Source: Paenibacillus sp. Root444D2 (lineage in GTDB: Bacteria > Bacillota > Bacilli > Paenibacillales > NBRC-103111). From it: a stretch of DNA of 64,000 bases. The notes beneath the pieces were generated by a model. It ran no database searches. It was not told the DNA's origin and was given only the letters and a program-made list of their open reading frames with translations. Shown in pieces: positions 44,220-53,064 of this stretch. Each line of letters opens with the position of its first letter. The stretch's first letter is position 1. The position numbers and the translations under genes were made by a program. The DNA lies in contig NZ_LMEO01000034.1 in NCBI RefSeq assembly GCF_001426375.1, positions 464,287 through 528,286 on the forward strand. The letters are read 5' to 3'.

Positions 44220-44783
44220 ATGAAATCGTTTTTTATAGCTGTTCGTGTGTCTTTATTTTTCATGATCGTCTGTGGGCTCATCTATCCACTCGTAACGACA
44301 GGTGTAGCCGGGGTCTTATTCCCTAAACAAGCGAATGGAAGTCTCATAGAATCAGGCGGTGGCGTGATTGGATCGGAATTACTCTCTCAACCCTTTGAGT
44401 CTCCGAAACTCTTCCATCCAAGAGAATCTGCAGCCAAGTATGATCCGACTGCCTCATCGGGCTCCAATACAGCGGTGGCTTCAAGTGATTATGCTGCGGC
44501 AATGGCAGAGAAAATCGATGCCTTGAAGCAAGAAAATCCTAATCTAACGGAAATTCCAGCTGACTTAGTCACGGTCTCCGGTTCCGGTTTTGATCCGGAT
44601 TTGTCTCCAGAAGGGGCAAAGGCTCAAGTGCCGAGAATTAGCAAGGAAACGGGGATTTCCGAGAAAAGTCTCAATGACCTCATTGATAAGCATTCAAAAG
44701 CGCGCCAACTCGGAGTTTTCGGTGAGCCTAGAGTCAATGTGACTGAATTAAATATGGAACTGCTTAAGCAAGTGAAATTGTGA
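44220..44783 (+). CDS. kdpC: Potassium-transporting ATPase subunit C
   Basis: 187 residues with one N-terminal helix (VSLFFMIVCGLIYPLVTTG) and an external domain with GSELLSQPF, SGSGFDPDLSPEGA and ARQLGVFGEPRVNV, all typical of KdpC. It completes the pump. Confidence 0.95.
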   Translation: MKSFFIAVRVSLFFMIVCGLIYPLVTTGVAGVLFPKQANGSLIESGGGVIGSELLSQPFESPKLFHPRESAAKYDPTASSGSNTAVASSDYAAAMAEKIDALKQENPNLTEIPADLVTVSGSGFDPDLSPEGAKAQVPRISKETGISEKSLNDLIDKHSKARQLGVFGEPRVNVTELNMELLKQVKL

Positions 44784-44788
44784 GATAA

Positions 44789-44828
44789 GCAGACAGCCAC
44801 TCTCGTTTATCATGAGAGTGGTTTCTGC
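44789..44828 (+). promoter_or_regulatory. Hairpin between kdpC and kdpD
   Basis: GCAG...CCACTCTC (44797-44804) pairs with GAGAGTGG (44814-44821)...CTGC. Only a few scattered T residues follow, so it may reduce read-through or mark an RNA-processing site between pump and sensor genes. Confidence 0.5.
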
Positions 44829-44859
44829 ACATTTTCGGGAGAAGGGAGAATGTTGCCAT

Positions 44860-47160
44860 TTGGAAGGTTTCAAAAGAAAAACACCGGAAGAAATCCTATA
44901 TTCCATCTCTAAACTGCACCGCGGCAGTTTTAAAATATATATCGGCGCCGTCAGTGGATCAGGTAAAACCTACCACATGCTTCGCGAAGGGCACAACCTC
45001 AAGCAGCAGGGGATCGATGTGGTTATTTGCGCCGTATCGACGCTCCAAAGACCGGAAACCGTGGAACAATTGGGGGATCTGGAAAGGGTACCGAGCATTC
45101 ACTGGATCAAAGATGGAATCGAGCAAAAAGATCTCAATTTGGATGCATTAATCGAAAGAAACCCGGAGGTCGTCCTCGTAGACGGGTTAGCTCACTGTAA
45201 TCGAGAAGGCGCGCGGTTTCCATCACGGTTAGACGATATTAAATTTTTACTTTCAAATGATATTAGTGTTATTACCACGGTGAATGTCTATGAGCTGGAA
45301 GAGGCGATGGAGGTTGCTCATAAACTAACAGGTATTGAAGTAGGGCACTGCGTTCCCTCAGATACGTTGGAACTCGCTGATGAGGTTCGATTAATCGACG
45401 CGACGCCGGAAACGATTTTAAATCGAATGGAAGAAGGCCATTTAAAGGGGAATAAAGATACAGCTTTATTCAAACGCGGTAATTTAGGTGTGCTGCGTGA
45501 ACTGGCTCTTCGTCTTGTTGCTGAGGATGTTAACGATTCTCTGGAAGAACATCGCGAACAAATGGGGATTCTGGGTCCATCTGGAGCGACAGAGCGCATT
45601 CTTGTAACGACGCAGTATCATTGGAATGGTTCTATTTATGTGCGCAGAGGACAACAGATCGCTAAGCGATTGAATGGTGATCTTCATGTGGTTACGCTGC
45701 GTAATTTCAATAAGCCGCTCACCAAAGAGGCGGCCACTTTTCGCAGGGCGATTATGAAGCTTGTCCAAAAAATAGGTGGCAAATTTGAGGAACTGCCCTT
45801 TGGGAACCGGCGCAGCATCCCTCAAATATTGGTCGACTATGCGATAGCTCATCATGTAACACGTATTGTATTAGGTCATTCTAAGCAAACCAAATGGCAA
45901 ACTCTTTTACAAGGCTCCGTCATCAATGGCGTGTTAAAAAGAACGACAAATATCGATGTGTTCTTGATTGCTGACCGTGCTTCTCAGGAGGGTGAGCGCA
46001 TTCTGCCTGCTCATATCCACTCGCTGAAGGAACCTTACAAATATAAACGTTTGAGCAAACAAGAAGTAGAAGCGAAAATCGAAAAAATCAAGCGAGGTAG
46101 ATTTAAAGTCTATATTGGAGCTGCCCCTGGTGTCGGTAAAACGTATACGATGCTGAGAGAAGGCAACGATCTGCTCAAAAAGGGGATTGATGTGAAGATT
46201 GGCTTACTTGAAACCCATGGAAGAAAAGAGACAATCGCACAGATTGGGGAACTTGAAGTCATACCCAGGGCAGAAATTCAGTATCAAGGTGTAAAGCTGG
46301 AGGAAATGGATACAGAAAGTATCATACGTCTTAGACCTGAAGTGGTTTTGGTAGATGAATTAGCCCATTCGAATGTACCCAGCAGTAAGTATAAAAAGCG
46401 GTATGAAGATGTGCTGGAAATTCTGGAAGCGGGCATATCGGTCATAGCAACCGTTAATGTGCAGCACCTCGAGAGCTTAAATGATGCCGTGGAACAAATT
46501 ACGGGTATTCGAGTTAGGGAAACGGTTCCCGATAGCATTCTTCGCATGGCGGATGAAGTACAGTTAATCGATGTTGCCCCTGGAGCCTTACAGCTTCGAA
46601 TGAGAGATGGAAAAATTTATGCGATGGTAAAAGTAGATCAAGCGTTGAACAATTTTTTTAAAACAGGGAATTTGATCGCTTTACGGGAACTCGCGCTGCG
46701 TGAAATCGCTGATGATGTAGATGAACGTCTGGAATCTATGGAGCGCAAGAGCTCACTTCGCGGCCCATGGCGAAGAAAAGAAGTTATTTACGTGTGTGTC
46801 ACGGAAATCTCACAAGCTGATCGCTTAATTCGTCGCGGCTTTCGGATTGCGCATCGACTTAAAGCAATATGGCATGTAAGTTTTATTGCGATGGGAGGCG
46901 CAGAGGAGTGGAAGCAGAAGCTAGAGTCATTAGAGAGGTTGACGAATAGGCTTGGAGGCGAGTTTTCGTATCAAGAGGTGGCTAACCGCAACCAAATTCC
47001 GCAGGTGTTTGCTTCCAGAGCAAGTGAAGCGGGAGCCACTCAAATCATTGTGTGGAAAGACGCTCTTGTCAAAAAGCTTGTGCCGCTTGCTAGTACAATG
47101 GATGTATTGATTGTTGCCGATTATGATATGTGGCAATCTTCGGGAAATAGGGTAAAATGA
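44860..47160 (+). CDS. kdpD: KdpD N-terminal sensor with two tandem KdpD-USP modules
   Basis: 766 residues from TTG 44860 (GGGAG upstream). It contains two copies of the KdpD domain plus USP-like domain. Module 1 (about 15-370) has Walker A GAVSGSGKT and a changed Walker B (VDGLAH); module 2 (about 400-765) has Walker A GAAPGVGKT and the canonical VDELAHSN. Each ends in RELALRE/RELALRL and a USP domain (e.g. RILVTTQYHWNG). No membrane helices or kinase domain are present; these lie in the next gene. Normal KdpD has one such module joined to the kinase. Canonical KdpD senses K+ and c-di-AMP binds its USP domain in staphylococci; here the first module may be regulatory. Confidence 0.88.
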   Translation: MEGFKRKTPEEILYSISKLHRGSFKIYIGAVSGSGKTYHMLREGHNLKQQGIDVVICAVSTLQRPETVEQLGDLERVPSIHWIKDGIEQKDLNLDALIERNPEVVLVDGLAHCNREGARFPSRLDDIKFLLSNDISVITTVNVYELEEAMEVAHKLTGIEVGHCVPSDTLELADEVRLIDATPETILNRMEEGHLKGNKDTALFKRGNLGVLRELALRLVAEDVNDSLEEHREQMGILGPSGATERILVTTQYHWNGSIYVRRGQQIAKRLNGDLHVVTLRNFNKPLTKEAATFRRAIMKLVQKIGGKFEELPFGNRRSIPQILVDYAIAHHVTRIVLGHSKQTKWQTLLQGSVINGVLKRTTNIDVFLIADRASQEGERILPAHIHSLKEPYKYKRLSKQEVEAKIEKIKRGRFKVYIGAAPGVGKTYTMLREGNDLLKKGIDVKIGLLETHGRKETIAQIGELEVIPRAEIQYQGVKLEEMDTESIIRLRPEVVLVDELAHSNVPSSKYKKRYEDVLEILEAGISVIATVNVQHLESLNDAVEQITGIRVRETVPDSILRMADEVQLIDVAPGALQLRMRDGKIYAMVKVDQALNNFFKTGNLIALRELALREIADDVDERLESMERKSSLRGPWRRKEVIYVCVTEISQADRLIRRGFRIAHRLKAIWHVSFIAMGGAEEWKQKLESLERLTNRLGGEFSYQEVANRNQIPQVFASRASEAGATQIIVWKDALVKKLVPLASTMDVLIVADYDMWQSSGNRVK

Positions 47161-47164
47161 AAAC

Positions 47165-48727
47165 ATGGTAAATAAAACAAATGAATTTGGAAGCTGGAAA
47201 TCTTATGTTAATACAGCTCTATTTATTGCTGCTGTAACCTTATTTCTAAAAGCTTTTGGCCCTTTTTTTGGTCTAGTTAACATTGCCCTTCTATATCTAT
47301 TTCCTGTTCTTTTTAGTGCTGTACGATGGGGGAGGGGACCTTCCTTTTTTGCTGCGGGAATGGGGGTTTTATCGTTTGATTTCTTGTTTGTACCTCCCAC
47401 TTTTAGTCTAACGGTTTCAGATCTGCGTTATTTGATATCGTTTATTGTTTTTTTATCTGTTGCAGCCCTTACGGCAAACTTAGCTTCTAAACTGCGGAGT
47501 CAAATTCATCAAGCTCAGCAGAGAGAAGCAAGTACGGCTGCTCTGTATGCGCTAAGTAGTAAGATTACCGCTATTTCAGACTTAGATGTCCTACTTAATC
47601 AAATAGTTCAGCATGTTTCTGATACGCTTGATGCCAAGGCCGCAATCATTTTACCCAACCAGTTGGGTGAACAGCAGTTGGAAGCCTACTCCAAGGATGG
47701 CGGGGATTGGGCCAGTGATGAATCTCACCTGTCTATCGCCGCATGGGTGAATAAACATAATGCCATTGCGGGTCGAGGGACTCTTACATTGGGGGAATCA
47801 TCGGATCTGCATGTCCCCTTAGCTACGGATCAGCAGGTCCATGGCGTGCTTGCTGTTCATGTGGGCGATAGAAATCTGTCTGACATGTCGGAACTTATTC
47901 GGATCATCGAAGCACTCTCGGATCTTGCAGCCGTTGCGATATCTCGCGTTAAACTAGCGAATGAAGCCAAGGTGGCGCAATTAACGGCAGAATCAGAGAA
48001 GCTGCGTACCGCGCTGCTGGACTCGCTTTCACATGAATTGCGAACGCCTCTGGCAACCATCATTGGTTCCGTAACCGGGCTACTAGAAGGGGAAGACGTC
48101 TTCGGTCCTGAAGATCGACGAGAGTTATTGCTAACGACACGTGAGGGAGCTACCCGGATGAACCGGTTAGTAGGCAATTTACTGGGTATGGTTCGGATTG
48201 AGAGCGGCATGCTGCGTTTAAATAAACAGTGGTGCGGGGTAGAGGATATTGTAGGCGTTGCGCTTACGCAATTGAATGACGCTTTGCTGCACAGAAAAGT
48301 AAACATACATCTTGCGCCAGATCTTCCATCGGTGCCTATGGATGAGGTTCTTATTGAACAGGTGTTGATTAACGTGATTAGTAATGCCATTAAGTATTCG
48401 CCTGATGGAAGTGAAATTGTGATTGAAGCGGATCACAAGCAAGACATGCTTGATTTGACCATCAAAGATGAGGGTGCTGGCATTGCTTCAGGCGATTTGG
48501 AACGGGTATTCGAGAAATTTTATAGAGGCCATTTAACCAAACATATCCCAGGAACAGGGCTAGGGCTTGCAATCTGTAAAAGCATTGTCGAAGCACATGG
48601 CGGCCATATTGCAGCTATGAATAATGGGGATCGAGGAACGGCTATTCGGATAAGCTTGCCTTTACAATTCGCTGAGAAAGACGGGGATAGGAATGACAAC
48701 CACAGGGGCGAAGATCTTAATCATTGA
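47165..48727 (+). CDS. Sensor histidine kinase, C-terminal half of a split KdpD
   Basis: 520 residues, starting 4 bases after the KdpD N-terminal gene. Four membrane helices of the DUF4118 type (about 12-110), a GAF-like domain (about 130-270), HisKA with phosphoacceptor His in SLSHELRTPL, and HATPase with NAIKYSPDG, DEGAGI and GTGLGLAICKS. It corresponds to the membrane and kinase part of KdpD. The kdpE start lies inside its last 35 bases, so translation is coupled. Confidence 0.9.
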   Translation: MVNKTNEFGSWKSYVNTALFIAAVTLFLKAFGPFFGLVNIALLYLFPVLFSAVRWGRGPSFFAAGMGVLSFDFLFVPPTFSLTVSDLRYLISFIVFLSVAALTANLASKLRSQIHQAQQREASTAALYALSSKITAISDLDVLLNQIVQHVSDTLDAKAAIILPNQLGEQQLEAYSKDGGDWASDESHLSIAAWVNKHNAIAGRGTLTLGESSDLHVPLATDQQVHGVLAVHVGDRNLSDMSELIRIIEALSDLAAVAISRVKLANEAKVAQLTAESEKLRTALLDSLSHELRTPLATIIGSVTGLLEGEDVFGPEDRRELLLTTREGATRMNRLVGNLLGMVRIESGMLRLNKQWCGVEDIVGVALTQLNDALLHRKVNIHLAPDLPSVPMDEVLIEQVLINVISNAIKYSPDGSEIVIEADHKQDMLDLTIKDEGAGIASGDLERVFEKFYRGHLTKHIPGTGLGLAICKSIVEAHGGHIAAMNNGDRGTAIRISLPLQFAEKDGDRNDNHRGEDLNH

Positions 48728-49391
48728 TGATGAACCACAAATTCGAAAATTACTGCGCGTCACTCTAACCGCACACGGTTTTGAAGCAGCTGAAGCTTCA
48801 ACCGGTCAAGAAGGTTTGCTGCAGGCCACAATGGTACGTCCAGATCTTATTGTCTTAGATCTAGGATTGCCTGATATGACGGGCATGGAAGTGCTGGCGC
48901 ATATCCGTGAGTGGTCGCAGGTGCCCATCATTATTCTTACGGCTCAAGACCAGGAGCAAGATAAAGTTGCTGCATTGGATCGCGGCGCTGACGATTATGT
49001 AACGAAGCCGTTTGGCATGGGCGAATTTATGGCCCGCATGCGAGTTGCCTTACGGCATATCGCCAAGACGCAGGATGAACCAGTGTTGAAACTGGGTCAT
49101 TTAGTTATTGATTTATCTCAGCGTAGTGTAGAGCTAAATGATGAGAAACTCAAATTAACACCGACCGAATACGATTTGTTGAAAGTACTTGCTTTGAATG
49201 CTGGACGAGTAATGACACATAAACAATTGCTCAAACAAGTTTGGGGCGGTCAGCAATATGAATCAGACAGCCAATACTTGAGAGTGTATGTCGGTCATCT
49301 GAGGAAAAAGATTGAAGAAGACCCGACAAGACCGAAGTATATCCTTACGGAGCCTGGGATCGGATATAGATTTGCTTGGCAGGAAGGTTGA
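48693..49391 (+). CDS. kdpE: Response regulator KdpE (OmpR family)
   Basis: 232 residues: receiver domain with IIDDEP, phosphoacceptor Asp in IVLDLGLPD and Lys in YVTKPFG, then an OmpR-type winged helix (LTPTEYDLLKVLALNAGRV, YLRVYVGHLRKKIE). It overlaps the kinase gene by 35 bases and should activate kdp expression at low K+, perhaps through the operator at 40067. A terminator follows. Confidence 0.92.
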   Translation: MTTTGAKILIIDDEPQIRKLLRVTLTAHGFEAAEASTGQEGLLQATMVRPDLIVLDLGLPDMTGMEVLAHIREWSQVPIIILTAQDQEQDKVAALDRGADDYVTKPFGMGEFMARMRVALRHIAKTQDEPVLKLGHLVIDLSQRSVELNDEKLKLTPTEYDLLKVLALNAGRVMTHKQLLKQVWGGQQYESDSQYLRVYVGHLRKKIEEDPTRPKYILTEPGIGYRFAWQEG

Positions 49392-49395
49392 AGAA

Positions 49396-49440
49396 AAGAA
49401 GGCTGTCATCCTCTTGATGAGAATGGCAGCCTTCTTTATT
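49396..49440 (+). terminator. Terminator of the kdp operon
   Basis: GAAGGCTG(TCAT) and (ATGA)CAGCCTTC form the stem, followed by TTTATT. Confidence 0.82.
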
Positions 49441-49470
49441 TACATATAGGAATTTAGGGTCCATGAAGTG

Positions 49471-49660
49471 AGTAAGGCAACTGAAGTTGCTTATTTGTCT
49501 TAATAATTCCTATTATGATGACATAGGCAAGCTAGGTGTGCTTATCTCTGGCTAATACGCTCTGAAATTAACGTTTAACAGCTAATAAGCACGCACTGTG
49601 GTCTAATATGACGAGATGCTTCGATATTAGAGTCAATAAGCAAACTAAGCTTGCTTATTT
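49471..49660. repeat. Four related short palindromes
   Basis: The 326-base gap after kdpE holds palindromes at 49471-49497, about 49523-49546, about 49583-49605 and 49634-49660, all with AATAAGCAA or its complement TTGCTTATT at the ends (the last is CAATAAGCAAACTAAGCTTG followed by CTTATT). They form a second family of dispersed repeats, unlike that at 29235 and 39483. No gene seen. Confidence 0.55.
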
Positions 49661-49717
49661 ATTTCTAGCTAGCTCGCTACATGAAAAAATGGCACAGGGT
49701 TTTCTTTTTGTATTATT

Positions 49718-50419
49718 TTAACAAGTAAATGAGTCGATGAAGCGCAAATCGATACCGAAAAACATCCAAGAGAACCCAGTCCAACGGAAGCCTGCGATCG
49801 AATTGCGTCCGACAAAAGTAGGGAAATACCAGAACTGTTGACCGTTGCTGAGCCAGACATAGGTGAAATTAAACAAGCAGCGGCGAATACCTCCCGGGTC
49901 TACGGCATAAGCGGAGGCACCTTCCGCTTTAAACGGCTTCTGCGGTGTATAAGCTGGAGGCGCGGAAGTGGGGGCTTGCTCTCCTCCTTGCTGTTGCCCA
50001 GGGAAGCCGGGTTGCCCAGGGAAGCCAGGTTGGCCCGGGAAGCCGGGTTGGCCAGGAAAGCCAGGTTGGCCCGGGAAGCCAGGTTGGCCCGGGAAGCCGG
50101 GTTGGCCCGGGAAGCCGGATTGACCTGGAAAGCCAGGCTGGCCAGGAAAACCAGGCTGCCCGGGAAATCCAGGAGACATGCCGGATCCGGGAAAGCCAGG
50201 CTGACCAGGTTGCCCAGGGAAACCCGGAAGTCCGAACATGCCGCCTAAGCCGCGCGGATCATAAGCTGGTACCCAAGCGTAAGCTTGCGGTACAGCATAG
50301 CCGTATGGATAAGGTGCAGTTTGTGGGTAAGAAGCAGGGTAGAACTGTTCAGTAGTTTCAGGCTGTATTAATTCAGTTTCCAATTCACGAAGCTCATCTT
50401 TTTTGTTAATTGAAGCCAT
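49718..50419 (-). CDS. Collagen-like Gly-X-Y repeat protein
   Basis: 233 residues from ATG 50419 with AAGGAGG upstream on the minus strand. The N-terminus is Tyr/Pro-rich; residues about 63-142 are collagen triplets, mainly alternating GFP and GQP, with one GQS and a short break at GSGMSPG. The C-terminus (about 165-233) is a compact aromatic domain with two Cys (RRCLFNFTYVWLSNGQQFWY; RFIDSFTC). Such proteins coat spores or cell surfaces in this group. No signal peptide, which suits a spore-associated protein made in the mother cell. The DNA repeats invite length changes. Confidence 0.75.
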   Translation of the reverse strand: MASINKKDELRELETELIQPETTEQFYPASYPQTAPYPYGYAVPQAYAWVPAYDPRGLGGMFGLPGFPGQPGQPGFPGSGMSPGFPGQPGFPGQPGFPGQSGFPGQPGFPGQPGFPGQPGFPGQPGFPGQPGFPGQPGFPGQQQGGEQAPTSAPPAYTPQKPFKAEGASAYAVDPGGIRRCLFNFTYVWLSNGQQFWYFPTFVGRNSIAGFRWTGFSWMFFGIDLRFIDSFTC

Positions 50420-50517
50420 TGCGCAATTTCCTCCTTAGGTAGAAGCGGATTAGTCGATACTTACTATATGCAGCAGGGTAGACGGATGTCACGATGTGAA
50501 TATGGCGTCAATTGAAC

Positions 50518-50549
50518 ATCAAAAGCAGACCAATAGTCCTACTTTTGAT
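50518..50549. promoter_or_regulatory. Inverted repeat between divergent genes
   Basis: ATCAAAAG (50518-50525) and CTTTTGAT (50542-50549) in the 264-base gap between the collagen-like gene and the HD-GYP gene. A further small hairpin, TGTAGG...CCTACA, lies at 50564-50583. Possible operators for either gene. Confidence 0.35.
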
Positions 50550-50629
50550 GGTTTATAGGAATGGTGTAGGTGATTTAGCCTACATTCTCCAATAAAATAT
50601 GGGATTTCGACCCATAGATTGTACTAATT

Positions 50630-50659
50630 TTGTCGTATATAATTGAAAATGGTTATATT
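50630..50659 (+). promoter_or_regulatory. Candidate promoter of the HD-GYP gene
   Basis: TTGTCG at 50630-50635 and TATATT at 50654-50659, 18 bases apart, 25 bases before the start codon. Confidence 0.4.
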
Positions 50660-50683
50660 ATGAAATAATTGGAGCGAGCTTTA

Positions 50684-51709
50684 TTGAGAGAACTATTGGG
50701 TAAGATGTTGAAATACGATGTGACAACAAGCCATGGACTTGTCTTAGTGCCAAGTCAATCGGTTCTCAATCAAGAGCATTTGGATTTGTTTCGGCAGCAT
50801 CGCATTGACTTTATGGGTATCACTACGACAACCATGCATGAGCATAAGCTTGATTCTGTATCCCCACCAGATTCTTCTCAACTCCTTGTCCAAAAAGCTT
50901 CTCAATATGCCAAGGACTTATTCGAGCGTATTCAATCGCAGAAGAAGATCCCGCTGCTGGAAATCAAAAATGATTTGATTCCTATCGTTCTGCAGACTAC
51001 TGAGAACCCCGATTTATTTCAATTATTTGAAGCTGTCAAAGCGAAAGATGAGTATACGCATCAGCACAATATTGGTGTAGGCATACTCTCAACGCTGATT
51101 GGCAAATGGTTAAATTGGGCTGACAATGAAGTGGCGTTATTATCACTGGCAGCTACGATGCATGATGTTGGTAAGATCAAGATTTCACAAGAGATTCTAT
51201 TGAAGCCGGGGAAATTAACCACCGAAGAGTATGACGAAATAAAGCGGCACACGATTCTAGGATATAACATGCTTAAGGAAACGGTAGGGATTAACTACAG
51301 AGTTGCGCTAGTTGCGCTACAGCATCATGAGCGGGCAGATGGCACGGGATACCCCTTGCAATTAAAGGATAGCCAGTTGGATCGAATGAGCCGAATTGTT
51401 GCTGTTGCCGATGTTTTTCACGCGATGTCATCGAAGAGGCCTTATCACGAAATGATGCCCTTTTACGAGGTGGTAAGTCGGATGAGGAAAGGCTTTTTCG
51501 GAGAGTTGGATCCCCACATCGTATCTGTATTTCTTACCAATATCATACAGAATTTGATCGGCAGGACTGTAAAGCTAACCGACGGACGTTGGGGAGAAGT
51601 CATTTATATTAATCCTACGGATGATACGAACCCGCTTGTTAAGATTGACGAATCATTTCTGGACCTAAGTCGAGAAAGACATATCCATATAAGTGAAGTT
51701 GTAATATGA
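50684..51709 (+). CDS. HD-GYP domain protein, probable cyclic dinucleotide phosphodiesterase
   Basis: 341 residues from TTG 50684 (GGAG at 50671). An N-terminal domain of about 110 residues is followed by HD-GYP: HQHNIGVG, the metal pair in MHDVGKIKI, LKPGKLT, HHERADGTGYP and ADVFHAMSSKRPY. A C-terminal beta domain of about 50 residues (GRTVKLTDGRWGEVIYINP) follows. It would break down c-di-GMP; the motif set is complete. It lies upstream of a LuxR-type regulator and the envelope/peptide operon. Confidence 0.88.
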   Translation: MRELLGKMLKYDVTTSHGLVLVPSQSVLNQEHLDLFRQHRIDFMGITTTTMHEHKLDSVSPPDSSQLLVQKASQYAKDLFERIQSQKKIPLLEIKNDLIPIVLQTTENPDLFQLFEAVKAKDEYTHQHNIGVGILSTLIGKWLNWADNEVALLSLAATMHDVGKIKISQEILLKPGKLTTEEYDEIKRHTILGYNMLKETVGINYRVALVALQHHERADGTGYPLQLKDSQLDRMSRIVAVADVFHAMSSKRPYHEMMPFYEVVSRMRKGFFGELDPHIVSVFLTNIIQNLIGRTVKLTDGRWGEVIYINPTDDTNPLVKIDESFLDLSRERHIHISEVVI

Positions 51710-51755
51710 GATCGTTTGACAATCAATTAGACATATATATAAAGGAAGTTATCGG

Positions 51756-52094
51756 ATGACAAATAGGTTGATTACGGAACATGAAAGTTACGTAAATGTG
51801 GAGCTAACCAAGGAACCAGAGCTGGTTTTTCATCAGTTTTTTGCGAATTACGGCCTTACGCAGCGTGAATCGGAAATTCTATCTCTACTTGTTACCCATG
51901 GATACACCAACCGTGAGATAGCTGAAAGTTGTTACATCAGTGAGAAAACTGTGAAAATTCATCTGGCTAATATTATGAGCAAAATTGGTATAGGCTCGAT
52001 GCGGAAGCTGCTTGCGATGCTTCTGCAGCAGGCTCTAACCCTTTCAAACCGAACGAATGATTCAAGTAGAATTACGACAATAGGGATGAGTTAA
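51756..52094 (+). CDS. LuxR/GerE-type DNA-binding regulator
   Basis: 112 residues. The HTH is canonical: LTQRESEILSLLVTHGYTNR followed by EIAESCYISEKTVKIHLANI. There is no receiver or sensor domain, as in GerE, only a short N-terminus. It is 46 bases after the HD-GYP gene and ends at a terminator just before the operon starting at 52303, so it may control either neighbour. Confidence 0.85.
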   Translation: MTNRLITEHESYVNVELTKEPELVFHQFFANYGLTQRESEILSLLVTHGYTNREIAESCYISEKTVKIHLANIMSKIGIGSMRKLLAMLLQQALTLSNRTNDSSRITTIGMS

Positions 52095-52101
52095 AGATCC
52101 A

Positions 52102-52139
52102 AGAGAAGACTCCTGAAACAGGAATTCTTCTCTTTTTTT
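52102..52139 (+). terminator. Terminator after the LuxR-type gene
   Basis: AGAGAAGACTCCTG and CAGGAATTCTTCTCT form an almost perfect stem, followed by seven T residues. Confidence 0.92.
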
Positions 52140-52188
52140 ATGAGGATTTTATCTGATACATTTTGGAACCTAAACAGCAAATATTGTA

Positions 52189-52228
52189 TTGACATGATAC
52201 AAAAAGTATCTTAAAGTAGTACTATAAT
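52189..52228 (+). promoter_or_regulatory. Promoter region of the envelope/peptide operon
   Basis: TTGACA at 52189-52194 with a weak -10 TAAAGT at 52212-52217 (17 bases), and a better TATAAT at 52223-52228 without a good -35. Both lie between two operator-like palindromes. Confidence 0.5.
52195..52211. promoter_or_regulatory. Operator-like palindrome 1
   Basis: TGATACAAAAAGTATCT: GATAC and GTATC halves around five bases, directly downstream of the TTGACA box. Confidence 0.6.
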
Positions 52229-52230
52229 CA

Positions 52231-52247
52231 TGATACAAATAGTATCA
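52231..52247. promoter_or_regulatory. Operator-like palindrome 2
   Basis: TGATACAAATAGTATCA, a perfect palindrome apart from the centre, 36 bases from the first site centre to centre and just after the TATAAT box. Confidence 0.65.
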
Positions 52248-52302
52248 AAGTATGAATGGTTTGCTACCGAATGCAAAAGTAGACTTCCTACGGAGGGGAA
52301 TC

Positions 52303-53064
52303 ATGGAGATCAATTTTAAAGAATATTTAATGATTATAAAAAAGCGCTTGTGGCTCATCGTTTTAGTCGTACTGGTGACGACTATTCTAACAGCTATGTA
52401 TACCTCATCACATTATCAGCCCATTTACCAGGCTTCGACCAAGTTGATCGTCAATAAAACCTTTGAACAGGATCAATCAGGTACGGAGCAAATCGATTAC
52501 GGAGCGATCGGTGTTAACATGTCCCTCATTAATACCTATAAGGAAATCATTAGAACCCCAGCTATTATGGATAAAGTAGTTCAACGATACCCCGATTTAA
52601 ATGTATCCACAGACCAACTAATTTCAATCGTCAATGTTTCTAATCTCAATGAAACGCAAGTCATGTCGATCGTTGTACGGCATTTTTCCCAAGAAAGAGC
52701 AGCGAGAATAGCGAACGCCGTTTCGGATGTCTTTCAATCCGAAATCCCCAAGATTATGAAAGTTGATAATATCACCATATTAAATAGAGCCAAAGTACAG
52801 GACAATCCTACACCTATCAACCAAAAATCAAATCAATACCTTATTTTAAGCTTTGTAGCCTCCTTGGCTGTAATGATAGGGCTTACCTTCCTGCTAGATG
52901 CATTAGACGATACGTTAAAATCAGATGAAGACATTCGTCAGGTATTTGAAGTGTCGACATTAGGGTACATACCAAAAGTGAAAAACAAAGTATTGCGAAC
53001 CAAGCAAAAAAATAAATCTAGAAAAAAAGCAGGGGAACCGTCATATGCCAAAACCATCCAATAA
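52303..53064 (+). CDS. Polysaccharide chain-length regulator / BY-kinase activator (Wzz/YwqC family)
   Basis: 253 residues from ATG 52303 with GGAGGGG upstream. An N-terminal helix (LWLIVLVVLVTTILTAMYTS), an external domain of about 130 residues, a Pro-rich motif (PTPINQKSNQ) and a second helix (YLILSFVASLAVMIGLTFLL), ending in a basic tail. This is the usual membrane adaptor of Gram-positive polysaccharide co-polymerases. It overlaps the kinase gene by 20 bases. First gene of a run that continues to 61411. Confidence 0.88.
   Translation: MEINFKEYLMIIKKRLWLIVLVVLVTTILTAMYTSSHYQPIYQASTKLIVNKTFEQDQSGTEQIDYGAIGVNMSLINTYKEIIRTPAIMDKVVQRYPDLNVSTDQLISIVNVSNLNETQVMSIVVRHFSQERAARIANAVSDVFQSEIPKIMKVDNITILNRAKVQDNPTPINQKSNQYLILSFVASLAVMIGLTFLLDALDDTLKSDEDIRQVFEVSTLGYIPKVKNKVLRTKQKNKSRKKAGEPSYAKTIQ

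Noticed and set aside
49838..50355. Plus-strand frames of 136 codons opposite the collagen-like gene
   Set aside because: They are complementary shadows of the GFP/GQP repeats; the minus-strand frame has the good ribosome site and a folded end domain.
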